The notes: generated by a model from the letters alone, not told the origin. Counted from the stretch's first letter, positions 10,647 to 23,767 are shown. The stretch is DNA of 64,000 nt from Vandiemenella viatica (GCA_031002005.1 CM061920.1:109551447-109615446); one strand, 5' to 3'. Translations and numbers: made by a program.

Positions 10647-10879
10647 GAAATAGATAATCAAAGTGATACTGATTGTAAACCAACAATGGGAAAATCACAA
10701 ATGCTAAAAAAATAGATAAAACTGCTGAAACAATAACTGACTTTGGTGGCACTGGAAAGGAGGAGATTAAAGCTGAAAATATCAGAAAGCCAGTAATAAG
10801 GGGAACCCTGGTGATCTGCAGAAGTATAATGAACAAGGTAATATAATTTGCCATCTTCCATTGAAAGTTTTATTGAAAT

Positions 10880-11935
10880 CTGATTAAAATGTGTGTGTAT
10901 GTGTGTGTACAAAAATTAAGGGGTTTAAAATGGGGATAAGGTATGATTTTTTTATATTTTTGGTCAGAAATCTTCTCCATGAAAAAATACATATATGTAT
11001 CAACTTTTATAGTGATTGATCAAATGGTGTCAACTGTAGCTTCTTATAAATAACATTGACGAAAATTAAAAGGGTTGACAGTATTTTTCTCTTTATTTTA
11101 AAGTATACATGTGCAAGGTCCCATCCTAATCAGATAAAAACAGTAGGTTTGTATAAAAATTAAGGAGTGTAAAGGGGGAGAGAGGGAGGTTTTTGGATTT
11201 TATGGTCAGAAATCTTCTCGGTGAAAAAAATAAGTGTCAACTTTCATGGAGATCAGTCAAACAGTGTCAACTGTAGTTTTGTATAAAGAACACTGACAAA
11301 AATTAAAGGAGTGGAAGGAGGCAAAGCAGTTGGGCTTTTGCAGACCAATTGTTGACAGTATTTTTCTCTTTATCCTAAATTATACATGAGCAAATCTATC
11401 AAAATTGGATAAAAATGGTGGGTTTGTATAAAAATTAAGGAGTGAAAATGGGGAGGGAGGGTGGTTTTTTATTTTATTTTATTATTATTATTTTTTTTTT
11501 TCAGAAACCTTCTCCATGAAAAAATAGATATATATGCCAACTCTCATGGAGATCAGTTAAATGGTGCCGCCTGTAGCTTTGTATAAAGAACTTTCACAAA
11601 AATTAAGAAGATGGAATGAAGGAGAGGGTTTGGGTTTCTGTAAACCAAATGTTGGACAGTATTTTTCTCTTTATTTTAAGTTATACATGTCCAAAGTCCC
11701 ATTGAAAGAGTAATTTTTTTTTTTATTGGATTGGAAATTAACGTTGTAAATGGGTAGAGTTGGTGGTTTCTCAATGGAATTATAATGGGACCACTTTGAA
11801 TGTATACCCCATTCACTAAAAAAAATTCAATAAAATCTGTTCACAATTGGCAAATATATCGCTGAACATACATCAAAATAATAATACAGGCAAATTGAGA
11901 ACCTCCTTTTTTTTAAGTCAGCTAGTTAAGGAAAA
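10880..11935 (+). repeat. Composite tandem-repeat element, copy 1 (5'-truncated)
   Basis: About 1 kb of diverged units of roughly 140-150 bp, some paired into units near 290 bp. Each contains phrases such as TCAGAAATCTTCTCCATG, GTATAAAGAACATTGACAAA and TTTTAAAGTATACATGTGCAA. It ends near 11935 with the block GAGAACCTCC followed by T-rich sequence and AAGTCAG. The same units and end occur at 44835-46868, and inverted at 31480-33060. This copy lacks the unique left flank that the other two share. Confidence 0.8.
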
Positions 11936-11984
11936 AGGAAACAGCTTTTAGGCAGTATAAATAACAAAGGATAGGGAAAATGAC

Positions 11985-12115
11985 TCATCACTCACCAAAG
12001 TTGCGATGAGTGAAACACATATAAGACCAAAAAAAATTATACAATATTCCGGTTTTACACCTTATTCATATGGTTTGGGAGGTGTGCACATGCTGAAGTA
12101 GACCTATCCTTTGTT
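11985..12115 (-). repeat. Penelope-like terminal repeat, copy 1
   Basis: On the minus strand this has the family layout: a degenerate hammerhead-like block (AAGGTG...CCGGAATATTG), then T-rich sequence with a GTGTT box, then GGTGAGTGATGAGTCATTTT and CCCTATCCT. Four more copies with the same order occur at 16618, 26530, 26745 and 28838. This is the most diverged of the five. Confidence 0.45.
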
Positions 12116-12119
12116 ATTT

Positions 12120-14400
12120 ATACAACACATGTTTAGTCTTAAAGTGAGTAAATGTGAAAACATCTGATACCTGACCCCCTTGCTACATGTCTTACTTCTT
12201 AACATGAACAAATATTGTAAAATGTGCTTGTCTGTGTTTTCATCACTGCCCTCCTGATTTGATCTGTGAAAAATAATAGATCCTTCATATTTACACTTAG
12301 GCCTACTTCTTTGGTAGATATGACTTTTCCCACTGTACATATATATCATTACCCCTTTGGACATTTGTTTCTGTCCCCTCACAGCACCCTCAAACCATGT
12401 AAAGCCATAGTTTTAGGTAAATCATAATTGGAATTGTACTCCATCAAAACTGTAACTAGCAACTGAGAAATTGTCCCCTCCCCTCTTATATTTTGGTGTA
12501 GACTATGCTATTCTTCAGATATTTTACCCTAATCAAAGCCTATAGATTATAGAAATCAAACACATCTGAAAACACTGAACAAAACATAGAGTAACTGAAA
12601 GCAGAAAAGGAACAGATGGTCCTTTAATACAAATAATATATCCCACCATTGTATATATATTTACAAATATGAAGAAACACTAAAGATTCTATATCAAATC
12701 TGTGCATAAAACTGAACTAACACAATACAATCATAACCACACAAAAAAGTAACAATCCTAGCAGAGATCAGTAACCAAAATATTATTTAAAATTACTTTC
12801 ACTCACTAACCTGTTGTATGATGGCAACAACTCTTTTAATCCAATGTGAGATGAAAATCTACAGGTTAAAATTTAAAATAATCAGTTATTTTGTTTTTAC
12901 AGTCAGAACTCGCATATTTAATCACTTAAAAAAAAACGTATGTAATCACTGGAAATTTTGTGGTTCATATGCAGAAGTTGTAAGCTCTCTTTGGTCTCCA
13001 CCAAGCTGAATATCCCAACAACCACTAACCACTTATACTATGGATGTAATTCTCATAACTCGTTCTCCCAATCTTGATAAAGATATGAGCAAAGAGATAA
13101 CAACATCATGAACACTTATACAGATATATTATAGATGAAATGAAGGAGATAGGGTAAAGTAATAACTCACAATGAGTTGTTTCATTGCTTTAAAATGCAT
13201 ATGCAGAACCTCTTGCATGAGTGCAGCTGATAACTGTATTTCTAATAGTACAACTTCCCACCTGACTTTATTAATTAGGCTTAGTAAAGAAAACCTTCAA
13301 AGAATTACTACAATACAGCAGCCAGATTTAACTTTCAGTATATTTGTGTTCCCAACACCATTTCACTCTGTAAAAAGCATGAGAGTAAACTCATTAAAAA
13401 GAAGTAGAAAGGAACATAACTTGGGCACACATGCATATTCTCTTTCTAAATTTAGGAATTATTTGTTCCTGTCATATGTTGCAACAAATGAAGTGAAAAT
13501 AATTGTGCTGATAATTGGTGTTTTGTTTTGAAAATGGTGTCTTCTAAAATGTTACACAATCAGATATGAAATATTTATAATATTTCAAGATTATTGGACC
13601 TCTTTGAAAGTACCACAAATCTTACTGTTGTACTTGAACAAGATATTTATCCAAAACATTGAGAACCATATTCCCATAGCTGTCACCAGAAAGTCAAAGC
13701 CAAATGTTTTATCAGAGAAATATCACTTCAGATTATTTTAAGGGGCCAGTGTCAACAGCACAACAAGAAGCAGTAGGTCTTATCATCAACTGATTATGGG
13801 CTAGCACACAACAAAAGCATGTGCGTCAGTGATATACACTTATCAGGAAAAAATAGTAGGGAGTATCACCTGGCAGGTATTTCATATGGCTATTGAAGTT
13901 TACATATGTCATAAATAGTTCAGTCACTGGGACATAAAGAAGTCAATAACAAGCCTCAATCACATCTCATGGAATGTTATTTTGGTATGTTCATCGGCAA
14001 ATGAATTAATAGTTAGCATGAATATACAATTTGTAAGCTTCCCTAATCCCCGACATGAACTGGTACACTATAGCACTCAGAATTCTTTTATTAGTTTGAA
14101 TGATGATATGTTGCACTTCCATCCCCCACCCAACATAAACTTTAACAGAAAACTTTGCCTCAGGTACAAAAGAAAGAATTAATAATAGGAATTTATTTTC
14201 CATTGCTATATTTAATCACATATATATTATAATAGGACAAAAAAAACACTACATGACAATATGATATAAATAAGAGTAGAGAAAAACAAGCCAAGCATGA
14301 CTGAAGCCGAGTGCTGCGATGACAAAAATCATTTTTGGTTGCAGCCACTGATCTGTCTTCAGTTTTTAAGTGATAGACTTAGTTTTTGAATCCTAGATGG
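12120..14400. other. AT-rich intergenic stretch, no gene recognised
   Basis: Open frames up to 119 codons occur (for example 13172-13531) but lack domain signals, compositional bias toward coding, or clear splice context. I see no repeat family with a second copy in this window. Confidence 0.5.
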
Positions 14401-14418
14401 ATTTCTTATATTTAACTG

Positions 14419-14667
14419 CTAATAAAAAGAAATTAAAAACCATCGAATTAGTTCCCGAGAATATTTACAGCCAATTTCATTTTGTAATGTATCTATAAGC
14501 TCATCAAAAGCAACTCTACCAGCTAACCCAAGTAGAAACTTGATTTTAAGGATATCTGATTTGTTTACGATCCTCAAACCATGTGCTTGGGTCGGAATAA
14601 AACCTAATAACCTGGTATCACGTAGAGTTACAGCTGATCTTTCTTTGTCAATCATAGTCAGCATTGC
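14419..14667 (-). CDS. Unidentified ORF, possible exon
   Basis: Minus-strand frame of about 81 residues (ATG at 14664, stop at 14419). The composition looks natural for protein: alternating charged and hydrophobic residues, with segments such as LRIVNKSDILKIKFLLGLAG and VAFDELIDTLQNEIGCKYSR. It begins directly after a splice-acceptor-like AATATTCTAG. I do not recognise the family. It could be an exon of a host gene, or a remnant of a mobile-element protein like its neighbours. It lies about 9 kb downstream of the MRTF stop in the same orientation. Confidence 0.3.
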   Translation of the reverse strand, partial: AMLTMIDKERSAVTLRDTRLLGFIPTQAHGLRIVNKSDILKIKFLLGLAGRVAFDELIDTLQNEIGCKYSRELIRWFLISFY

Positions 14668-15616
14668 CTAGAATATTGTGAATTTAAAGTCAGGCAAGTA
14701 GGCACAATATAATTACGAGTTTTAATTAAGGAAAAAAAAATCGAAATTTGGTTAAAAGAGATAGAAACGAGAAAATTATATCAGAAGATAGCACAGAGTA
14801 AGAGGATCAAAAATATGTAAAGGTCACTATAGAAAACTTAAAGCATCTTGGAGATAAATGAGATTTTTGAATGGTTTGTTGCCATTGTCGTAATGGCAAA
14901 GAAAGCCCACCAGGTTGATGACACCATAGGCTTCCAAGTTAATTTTATAGAAGCCTTCTTAAACATTAAAATAAGTTGAGATAGTTAGGAGAGGGTACCA
15001 AGAAGCTTAGGGGATACTTACAAGTCAAATTATTAAACACTCTTCATGATATTGATTTCTGAAGGTTGTTGCTGACATCACAAGGTGGATGAGGTAGTGA
15101 GAGTGAACAGTAACCACGATGATTTTCCAGTCAATCTGCGAGAGTTATTGAGCTGATGTGGTAGTACGAGATTCGTATGGGCCCTGCGGAGTGAATAGTG
15201 TCACATGTCGGTAATATGTTTTGGCTATATAGTTGTGATTCACTTGTCATGGACTGGAGTAGTGTGAGAGTCTGTCTTCTCTTATGAAATGTGCTTAACT
15301 TCTGAATTTTTGTTGGTAAAGTAGTCCGATCATCTTAGTAAAACCTGGTACCGAATTTTGTAAGGCAGATACTTTGTGGAAGAAGATACAACTTTCGTGA
15401 CTTAACTGTTTTCTTTGAACTTATTTCAAGCTTACCCTTCACATTTGGGGTTTATCAGATGTGTGGCGGCCATGTGTAAATACTACAGGTACCAGAAAGG
15501 CATCCGGCCATAAACAGTAATTATTGCTAATGAACAGTTGGAACATTGTGCTTTAGCTATACTCCAAGCAACAGCAGTTTGTTTCAAAATTCCCCTAAAA
15601 AAATGTTTCAAAATAC

Positions 15617-15656
15617 CATCAATCTAAATTCTAGAGGACTAGAATTTAGATTGATG
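15617..15656. repeat. Perfect 18-bp hairpin
   Basis: CATCAATCTAAATTCTAG (15617-15634) is followed by the 4-base loop AGGA and its exact reverse complement (15639-15656). Confidence 0.9.
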
Positions 15657-15871
15657 ATATTATTTAAAAAATGAGGTAATATTGTATCACTGATTTAAAT
15701 AATAATGGGCATTTTTTCGTTTTAGAATGAGGTGCTAGGCAACAGGCATTATTTTAAGTTTGATTACACAGAAATCAATTTTTCCACACTGATGATCTCT
15801 CCTCGCAAGTGCATATTATATTTTTTTTTTTTTTTTAATTTTTGCACATTAAGCACATTAAGCACATTTGC

Positions 15872-15908
15872 ACGGTATTCTCATATTTCTTTAATATGAG
15901 AATACCGT
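15872..15908. repeat. Perfect 16-bp hairpin
   Basis: ACGGTATTCTCATATT (15872-15887), the loop TCTTT, then the exact reverse complement (15893-15908). It lies about 215 bp from another perfect hairpin and just before LINE-derived sequence. Confidence 0.9.
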
Positions 15909-16540
15909 CATTTAGGAAATACAATTACAACTGATGGCTGAGCCAACGAAGAAAAAAAAGAATCTTTATAAGAAATATAAATCTTTCAGTTTCAAACATC
16001 ATCCTAAGAAAGAACTTTCTAAAATGGCATGTATGGAGCACACTCACAGCACAGCACTATGGAAGTGAAGCTTGGACATTATGAACACTAGAGAGAAGGG
16101 AATTAAAGCATTAGCTATGTAGTGTTGTAGAAAACCAAGTTAACAGATAGTGTACAAAATGATCAGGTTTTACAAATGATTGGCAAGGAAAATAGTTTGT
16201 GGAAGTGTACCAAAGAAAGAAGAGAGAGGATTGTAAATCACAATTTTTGTTAGTGGAGGGAAGAGGAAGATAAGTATCACAGAAGAAGACAAAGGTGATA
16301 ATATCTGTGGCAGATGACTAGGAGTGTGGAATTATTGAGCAGATTAAGATGACTAGATTAGTTCAGTATAAGGGAAAAAACAATAGAAGAGAAATTGCTT
16401 GCAGAAGGATTAAATTTTATAAATCTAGGCCTGTCTGTTAATAATCTCAGTTAGATTAGGCACATCAAGAAGAAAGTTATAGAGAATAGTTTCAAAGTAC
16501 AGCATCTGTTGGAGAAAACAATTGGTAGATGCCCAACGTA
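15909..16540 (+). pseudogene. Decayed LINE reverse-transcriptase tail
   Basis: Plus-strand reading in shifting frames gives YLGNTITTDG-like sequence at the start, then an HYGSEAWTL block at about 16055-16083. This is the late reverse-transcriptase to C-terminal region of LINE ORF2 (consensus YLG..IT.DG ... lYGsEtWtl). Downstream A/G-rich sequence fits the K/R-rich C-terminus of such proteins. Frameshifts and stops are frequent. Confidence 0.6.
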
Positions 16541-16617
16541 AAACATAAAAAAAAATTATTGGCAAAAAGGCAACATATATATATAATAACAATGAGCAGG
16601 AAAAAGCTTTAAGGCAA

Positions 16618-16770
16618 TAAAATTAAGGAAGGATAGGGAAATATGACCCAACACTTACCACAGATGAAGGCGGCTGAGACGACGAACAAAAAACAAACAC
16701 AAGAGAAGCGCAATATTTCGGCCTACAGCAGCCTTAAACGTGCAGAAGGTGAAGCACCAGGCGCCGTCAC
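16618..16770 (-). repeat. Penelope-like terminal repeat, copy 2
   Basis: Minus-strand order: AAGGCTGCTGTAGGCCGAAA followed by TATTG, then T-rich TTGTGTTTGTT...GTTCG, then GGTAAGTGTTGGGTCAT and TTTCCCTATCCTTCC. The GAAAUAUU segment fits the very short stem III and cleavage triplet of Penelope-type hammerheads. The CUGANGA box is degenerate here. Confidence 0.5.
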
Positions 16771-17089
16771 ATGTGTACACATAGACGGCCGACTGGTAAC
16801 ATATATATATATATTAGCCAAGAAAAGCAAAGATAATTCTTACATATTGCAGTTATACAGGAAAGTGACAGTTATCACCGAGTATTATACATACAGTGTA
16901 TGATAACACTATGCGAAGTTCAGAGAGTCCTTTTGAGTCTACTGTCTGCTTCTCACTCCGGTGAGCATATCTTTCCAGGCCTGAAAATTCGTGCAAGCTG
17001 CCTAAAGTGTGTTGTTTTCTCCGCTTTATATCTCTATATCAGTTTTTGCTACAAATATATAAAGGATGATGTACTTTTTTTACTTATGG

Positions 17090-17310
17090 CTTTATGCCTC
17101 ATCAGCATCAAAGTCATTAGAGGCAAGATGGGACTAGGGACAAGGAACAGGAAGGAATTCAGCCATGGCCTTTTCAAGGGAACATCCCGGCATTCACCTG
17201 GATTGATTTGGGGAAACCATGGAAAACGTAAATCTGGATGCCTGGACAGGGATTTGAACTGGCATCCTCCCGAATGCAGGTCAAAACAGTAACTGCTCAC
17301 CCACCACACT
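17090..17310 (-). mobile_element. tRNA-derived SINE, family A
   Basis: On the minus strand: CATTCGGGAGGATGCCAG, a B-box-like GTTCAAATCCC, then a body containing CATCCAGATTTA, CCATGGTTTCCCCAAATC, CCAGGTGAATGCCGGGATG and GCCATGGCTGAATTCCTTCC. The same body occurs on the plus strand at 44500-44832 and, diverged, on the minus strand at 55620-55862. The tRNA head is truncated. Confidence 0.75.
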
Positions 17311-18779
17311 TGGTAAGGCTGATGGAGACATCAGTTTTATTTTTAAATAAAAGATCGGTAGGAAATTCCACTCCATTTCTTTTCAGATTGAAAAGTATTT
17401 GTGATGATTCGTTCCAATGATGATAGCAGACAAAAAAGGTATGGTCCATGTATCCTATGCTTATTCCACCACACACAGAAAATTGAGTGTTTTCCAAATG
17501 TAGCATGCTTATTTATTGCAGAATGTCTGGTGTTCACATTATGCACATCACTTGATTTGTCTGTAGGTTGTAACCAGCAATTGAAAACAAAGGAGAAGGA
17601 CAGTGAATTACTTGAGGGAAAATGGAGAGTGAAATAACTGGCATGTCTGTAGACGGCAACTGTTACTGGCAAGGCATGATGGATGTTGGGGTGAGATTAA
17701 TCAGTGGAACATTGTATGTTGGACAGAACGACAATCCTTACACTGGCAATTGATTTCAGAAGATTTCTTTAGTTGGAGGATTGCAACTACCAGTGACACC
17801 TCTTAGCTCTGCAAGAGGTTGCAGTCTATACATCAATAAGTCAAAACTTAAGGTTTAACTCATTCATATAAGTGTCAAAATTTAAATTAATGCCCCCAAA
17901 CTTACTCTGGACAGTTATTTTCTTTGTTGTTTGATTCATTTTCTTGAGTGGTGACAGCCGATGCAGTCTCTGGGAGAATGTCTGGCACTAAGTGTAATAC
18001 TTATTCACATTCATTTGTTGGCTACAGAAGAGCTGATGTTAACTGAAGAAACCCACTGCACCCAATTTTCCCGTACATCTCTCGTTAAGGTATTTCTGTA
18101 TGTATAATAGGGTGTCCCTTATTTTTCAAGGTCAAAATTTTGTAACCCATAGGTCCTATTTTTTTTTTTTTTTCATTTTACGCTAAAACACTCACAAACA
18201 AAATTTTATGCCATTCTGAGAACTGTAACCCGTGCCAACTTGCACCAACTCATCTGCATATAAGTTACACAAGAGTAGTGGCGCGCACCCACGTTATTGT
18301 TACTGTCATGACAGTTCTTGAATAGGTATCACATATTTTTCTCTTCTAATAGATGGTTTTAGGATTACGAAGTGCAGAAAGAGCATATTTTTTATAAGGA
18401 GAGGCAAACAACCAATTTGCAGGAGTACTATTAGTTTTATTTTTAATATACGCGAAGGCAAATTGACTATTAATGAAAACCATAATGTCACTGTAGGGGA
18501 GTGAATTATATTCTGGGGAATATTATGGAAAAGAATGAAAGCAAATCTATGGATGTTTATAAGTGAAGGGAAGAGCATTTCCAAAGTGAATTAGTTAATG
18601 TTTATGGTATTGCACACGCCTACTCCCTCGAAAGGATGTAAACAAAGGAGGGTAAACTCCTCTTACAGCGACAGGGAGACCATGTTGCTTGGTGTGTGTA
18701 GAAAACTAGCTGCAAAAGAAGAAATGGTAAAACAAATGAAAATAAATAAAGATAAAAATACTTAAATAGATGTTGTCCC

Positions 18780-20150
18780 ATGAGTAGTCAAGCTCTTCTG
18801 CGTCCTATGATTTGTTGATGCTATCCGAACAACTTAACAAAACATTGTTTAGTTCCAGAGAACATCAGGAAGAGCATTTAACAAATCCACCTGAAATAAT
18901 ACAATTAGGAACTGTTGGCAAGTGCAGAAGAAAAGATATCATTACTCCTAAATTAATAGCTGCATTGGATAGATGTCAGTTAAGTGGAAGAGATTCAGTT
19001 TACGTTTTTCAAGTTATCGTGGTGGCACTTAGACTTAGCATTGATGATTTTTCTTCAAACAAGTCTTCCATTCAACGAATGAGGACACAAAAAGGAAGGA
19101 ATGAGCAGAAGCTATAATAAATGATTTTAAAATTACATGTCCCAAGTAGTGATGTTTCAGTGGAATGGCAAGTTGTCTGGTCTGGGCATAAGAAGTTCCA
19201 AAGAAAAACGACTGCCACTCGTATCTCGTTATTACTTTTCGTAATAGGAAACTACTTCTTGTGCTAAAGACCAAAGTAAAGTTGTCCTGAATGCTTCGAG
19301 TAAGTGATAAAGCACAGATGATGAGCTGTGACACAATTGCATCTAACATAGGTCGTCTCAATGATGCCTGGGCACTTCTGGAGCAAATATTAGAAAGAAA
19401 GTTGATACTTTTTTGTATGACTGCATCAAATACAATATATAAGTACTCTGAAATTTTTTTTTAATGATACACAAATGGAGTATTGCTACATTTCTATTTG
19501 ACTGAATTAATACAAAAATCCTTCGTGAGAGACGACTACAGAGAACTAATTGAGCTACGAGTTATATTTTTGGATGGGGATAGTGGCAAAGAACTGAAAA
19601 TAAGTCATCCTTGTGCAGTGCATCAAACGTGATGTTTGGCAAGAGCCATTTATTCACTCAAGATAGTTCCCTAGTTTTCAGCTTAACTGAGCAAGGAACG
19701 CAAAATGGTACGTAATTTAGAAAAGGAGAGTACATTTGACTTCTTTGAAAGGTACACTTCTTTGATGGCAGAAATATACTGCTCTATTTTATATGGTTTG
19801 CAAAATTAGCTTTTATGTACACTGTACATTATTTTGTATCTTATGCAACTTGATCAATGCTTGCCTCATTTTGTTTTAGAAAAACCATGGTGAATTGATA
19901 TCCACAAAGAGCAAACATTTGTTTTCTTGGGTGAAAATTTAAAGCAGTGTTCTTCAGGAAGAAACTGCGAATTCTGTATAGGCTAAAAGAAAGGTATTTT
20001 ATCTGAACAACACAGCTGAAAGGGCTGTAAAATTAATTCACGAGATTCATGGTTTAATTTCAGCCGATGAAGAACGGAAACAATTTTCATGCAAAAACAC
20101 TGAAAATTGTAACCGCACCATAAAAAGGAGACCCTAAAAAGAAAATATCC
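18780..20150 (+). pseudogene. Decayed DNA-transposon-like protein (arthropod/cnidarian family)
   Basis: A 101-codon ORF (18812-19117) contains RRKDIITPKLIAALDRCQLS and a following helical block ending SSNKSSIQRMR. Further on, in other frames, come SCDTIASNIGRLNDAWALLE (19324 on), DYRELIELRVIFLD (near 19530), AIYSLKIV (near 19650) and AERAVKLIHEIHGLISADEE (near 20015). The set and order match a repetitive protein family I recall from arthropod and cnidarian genomes (LDR..iSDRdAv..., FDTTASNTGR.nGAc.lLE, AmhhARwMakaIYslKi). I cannot name the superfamily. Several stops and frame changes make it non-functional. Confidence 0.55.
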
Positions 20151-20159
20151 CTCATAATT

Positions 20160-23100
20160 TTAATACTTTTTGTCTTACTAAAAAATAAAGTATTATTTTT
20201 TTGTCTGGATTTCATAGTTAACCCAGAATTATACAGAATTTTAATGATTTAGTCACATATCAAATGTAGTCAAAATAAGCATTTTTTGTAAACTTTCTGG
20301 TCAACTCGGCACCGGTTAATGCCATCTTAGGAGGATAAAATTTCTTATGTAAGTAAGCTACAGTGATTTAAAAAGAATTAGAGGGTATGCATTTGAATTT
20401 TCAAAAAAAATTATTAGTTATTTAGGAACTAATAACACTATCTAGCCCGATTGTATTTTTAACGATCAAATTAAAGGGGAAGGCATTTGTTTCCTATGAA
20501 ATCTGGCACTAATTAATTGCTAATGGAACTAGAAAAATAATTGTGGGAGATAAGTAGTAAAACCACCACTTTAAACATAATACAGCTGAATCTGTATGAG
20601 CAATCAATTAAACAAATTCCAATGACTTCTTGAAATCAACTTAAAATTTACAGGAAAAAAGCTCATAACATTTACGTGCATCCTATAATTCCCAACACAA
20701 AGGTCACTGTATTTTATTACCACAAGCAGGTATCTAAAGATGGAAACTTATTTATCCTTTTATGTACAAATTTCAAGCTACACCTTCTAATAGAATCCAT
20801 CAACTTCTTTCCTCTCCATCTCAGATCATCATTTTCTAGTTCCGAATATATGATGTGTAAACCACATTCTGATTAAGTCAAGATTGTAAATGTCACATAT
20901 TCTCAAACTATCAGTGAGGAAGTTATCTCATATAAAGTACACTAAGGACTTAGCTTTGTACACTTTTATAAGTAGTTCTATCAAACAAGACAAGATTATT
21001 AGAAGGTGCAAGTAAAGAAAACAATATAAAAATTCACTGACGCTCAGTTTTATTTCATAGACCACAAAAAAACCCTATTTACAAGGGTCATTTCTGTGAA
21101 AATATTTACATTTTTCAAACCTGTACAAACAATTTATAAAGGGAAATCAGTAACAACTCCTTCCATGAAATAAAGTTGAAAAAACTATTTTTTGTTTTAA
21201 TATCATTCCAGCTGAAGGAGGGAAAAATCATGGTAAAAATATACATCAACATTTTAAGCAATTTATTTTTACAAAAACTGCAACCCAAACATTTTATCAT
21301 TTAACGAAATGAGGATTAGTCTTCCATGCTTCCCATGTATCCAATCATCCACTTACTCAAAATAAAATCTACTCTGCATTTGTACAAAATCTCTGACCCA
21401 CACATGATTTTTTTTTTAACTGTAAAACAAACAGCAATTTTACAAACAATTCTGTCTTGACACCTTCAAGTGGTCCCGATTCTAACTTTTAGGTCCTGAA
21501 AGTGTACAAAAAACATTGATGAAGTTATGCTTTTAGCCAACTTGCAAGAGGTTAAGAAAAAGCACATAAATTTACAATGATTTCTTAATATAAAGAAACT
21601 TTCGTGATAAATGTTAAACAAAACAGTAACTATTAGAAAAGGTTTATTTTTTTAAGAATAGAAAGAAAATTCCAAATTTAAAATCCGTGGAGCGCCACAA
21701 TTTCTTTGAACATGAGTTAAAGAAAAAAAAGCATCTTCCATAAAAATTGTAAATTAAACAGCCAAGAAACAGAAAAAAATATTTGATTTGCAGATACATA
21801 TATATATAATCATCAGTTTCTTGGAAATCCTCCAATCTTTGATGCATGTGTTAAATAAAAGCATTAAAGAAATATTTCCTTCTATTTAAGAATTGGAAAT
21901 GAAAACAGAAACTAATGTTTGGGACAGACTGATGACAAGTTGCAATGTCAGAAATAAGACATACATAATTTTTCAAACAAAGTAATGTACAAGACAACTC
22001 TACAGTAAATATCAGCAGGAAAAATTATCAAAACGTAACTAGTTGAGAGTTCATAATGAACACTAGAAAATTTGTCGTAACATTATGTGGTTAATTTATT
22101 CAGACATTCTGGAATGTATATTTAATATTATGAATTAAATGAATATAAAGGTTGGAAGAGTATCCTTATGCCATATTTATTCAAAAAGTCAATGTCTGAT
22201 TTATAAAAGAAATGTGATTTATTCTTAAACTCCGTCAAAGAAAACAACTGATAAATCATTACATATACACAACAATTCTACAAAATTAAACTAATAATAT
22301 ACAATAAAATTAGAAACTTCTTTCTTCAATATCAAATTTCAGTAATTTGAAAAATTAGATTAAACATTTTCACAATGCATTGTTCTAACATTTAGTCATC
22401 AGTCTGTCCACGATATTGCACTATTTAACAGAGCAAGACCAGGACTAAGAGCAAAAATCCTTCATTTTGTACATGGAATGTCACTAAAAACAAATAAGAA
22501 ATATAATGAGTACAGTGTATCAAGACAGCATCTGAAATCAAGGTTGAGCCCCAACTTTGAATTTAGATGAAGTATTAACATATGAGCAATGCCCTTTAGT
22601 CAGGAATGCAACCAGCTGACACCAATATGTTTCAAAAACTGCACAAAGAAACAATACAGGAAACCTGAACAATGTTAACTGGTTGCTGAAACAATGCCCA
22701 GGACTACAGATCGTTTCAGTTCATTTTGCACCGATATATTTAGCCATGTGAACACGTTTGGCACCATAGATGATAAACTCACAAGTCCACAAGCTGAAAT
22801 AGCAACATTTTGCCTTTCTAGCTTCTTGTTTGAAAAATTGACAGGTCCTCCACAAGTGAAATACTGAGTGAGAAACTATGACATTTAAATTTATAAACTC
22901 GGTGACAAATATATAATCTGGCCATGGTTTTAATACATAAAAAAACTACTGGTAGTTTAGGTTTAGGGCCTTCATATCATCTATTTTGCATACAAAAACA
23001 GTTAAAATGAGCACATTTTCACTGGAATAAGGATATCAGTTCCAGCTTTTCTTTCACCACATAAGCAAATGTACACTTCACAATAAGCACCAAATATAAC

Positions 23101-23767
23101 AGGAACACACAGCACTTCAGTTGTCTATAATATCTGAAAATATGCACACTAAACACACGTCTAACTGCTTTCATTTATTTGAAAAATAAATCATAATTCA
23201 CTCGTATATACTACTATGAGCAAAGGAAACAAGAGCTCTGCAAATATGATACGAATGTATTAAGTACCGGAAAAGTTTTATGTTAGAAGAGTTGGTTTAC
23301 CAACACTCACAAAACATTGTTTCTGGTAGAATAAGTGCTGCAAAAAATTCCTTATCAATGCAGAATTCTATAGCACTAACGATATAAAGGTCTAAGGAAA
23401 GAGCCTTTGTAGCACCAACAAAGACCATAAAGCATAAAATATGACTGGTTCGCACGGATAATCAAACACAGCAGTTCATCAGTATTTAACTGGGTGTACA
23501 TTTTAGACTCTTTCTAGGACATAGCCAAAAAATGGAAGTCAAAAATTGGCAAAACAATTTCAAAATGAAAAACTTCAAACACTGGCAAGCCTGTAGCTAA
23601 AATCTACTTTCACAAATATAAATACCTATATCGAAGCATCAAAATGAAATGTTTCATCCAAAGCACTGAGTCATTTTTATAAGGATGTTTTGCAGTCATA
23701 ACAGGTATTTTTCATTCACCTGACTGTCCATACCTATTTTTTTAAGACTGCCTTTGAGAACTAGTAG
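20160..23767 (-). other. AT-rich region downstream of the MRTF stop, probable 3' UTR and flank
   Basis: About 3.6 kb immediately 3' of the MRTF stop codon on the minus strand, with no long open frame and none of the repeat families seen elsewhere in the window. The absence of repeats and the position suggest a long 3' UTR at least in the part nearest 23767. Several TTTATT (AATAAA on the minus strand) occur, so the cleavage site cannot be chosen. Confidence 0.35.
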
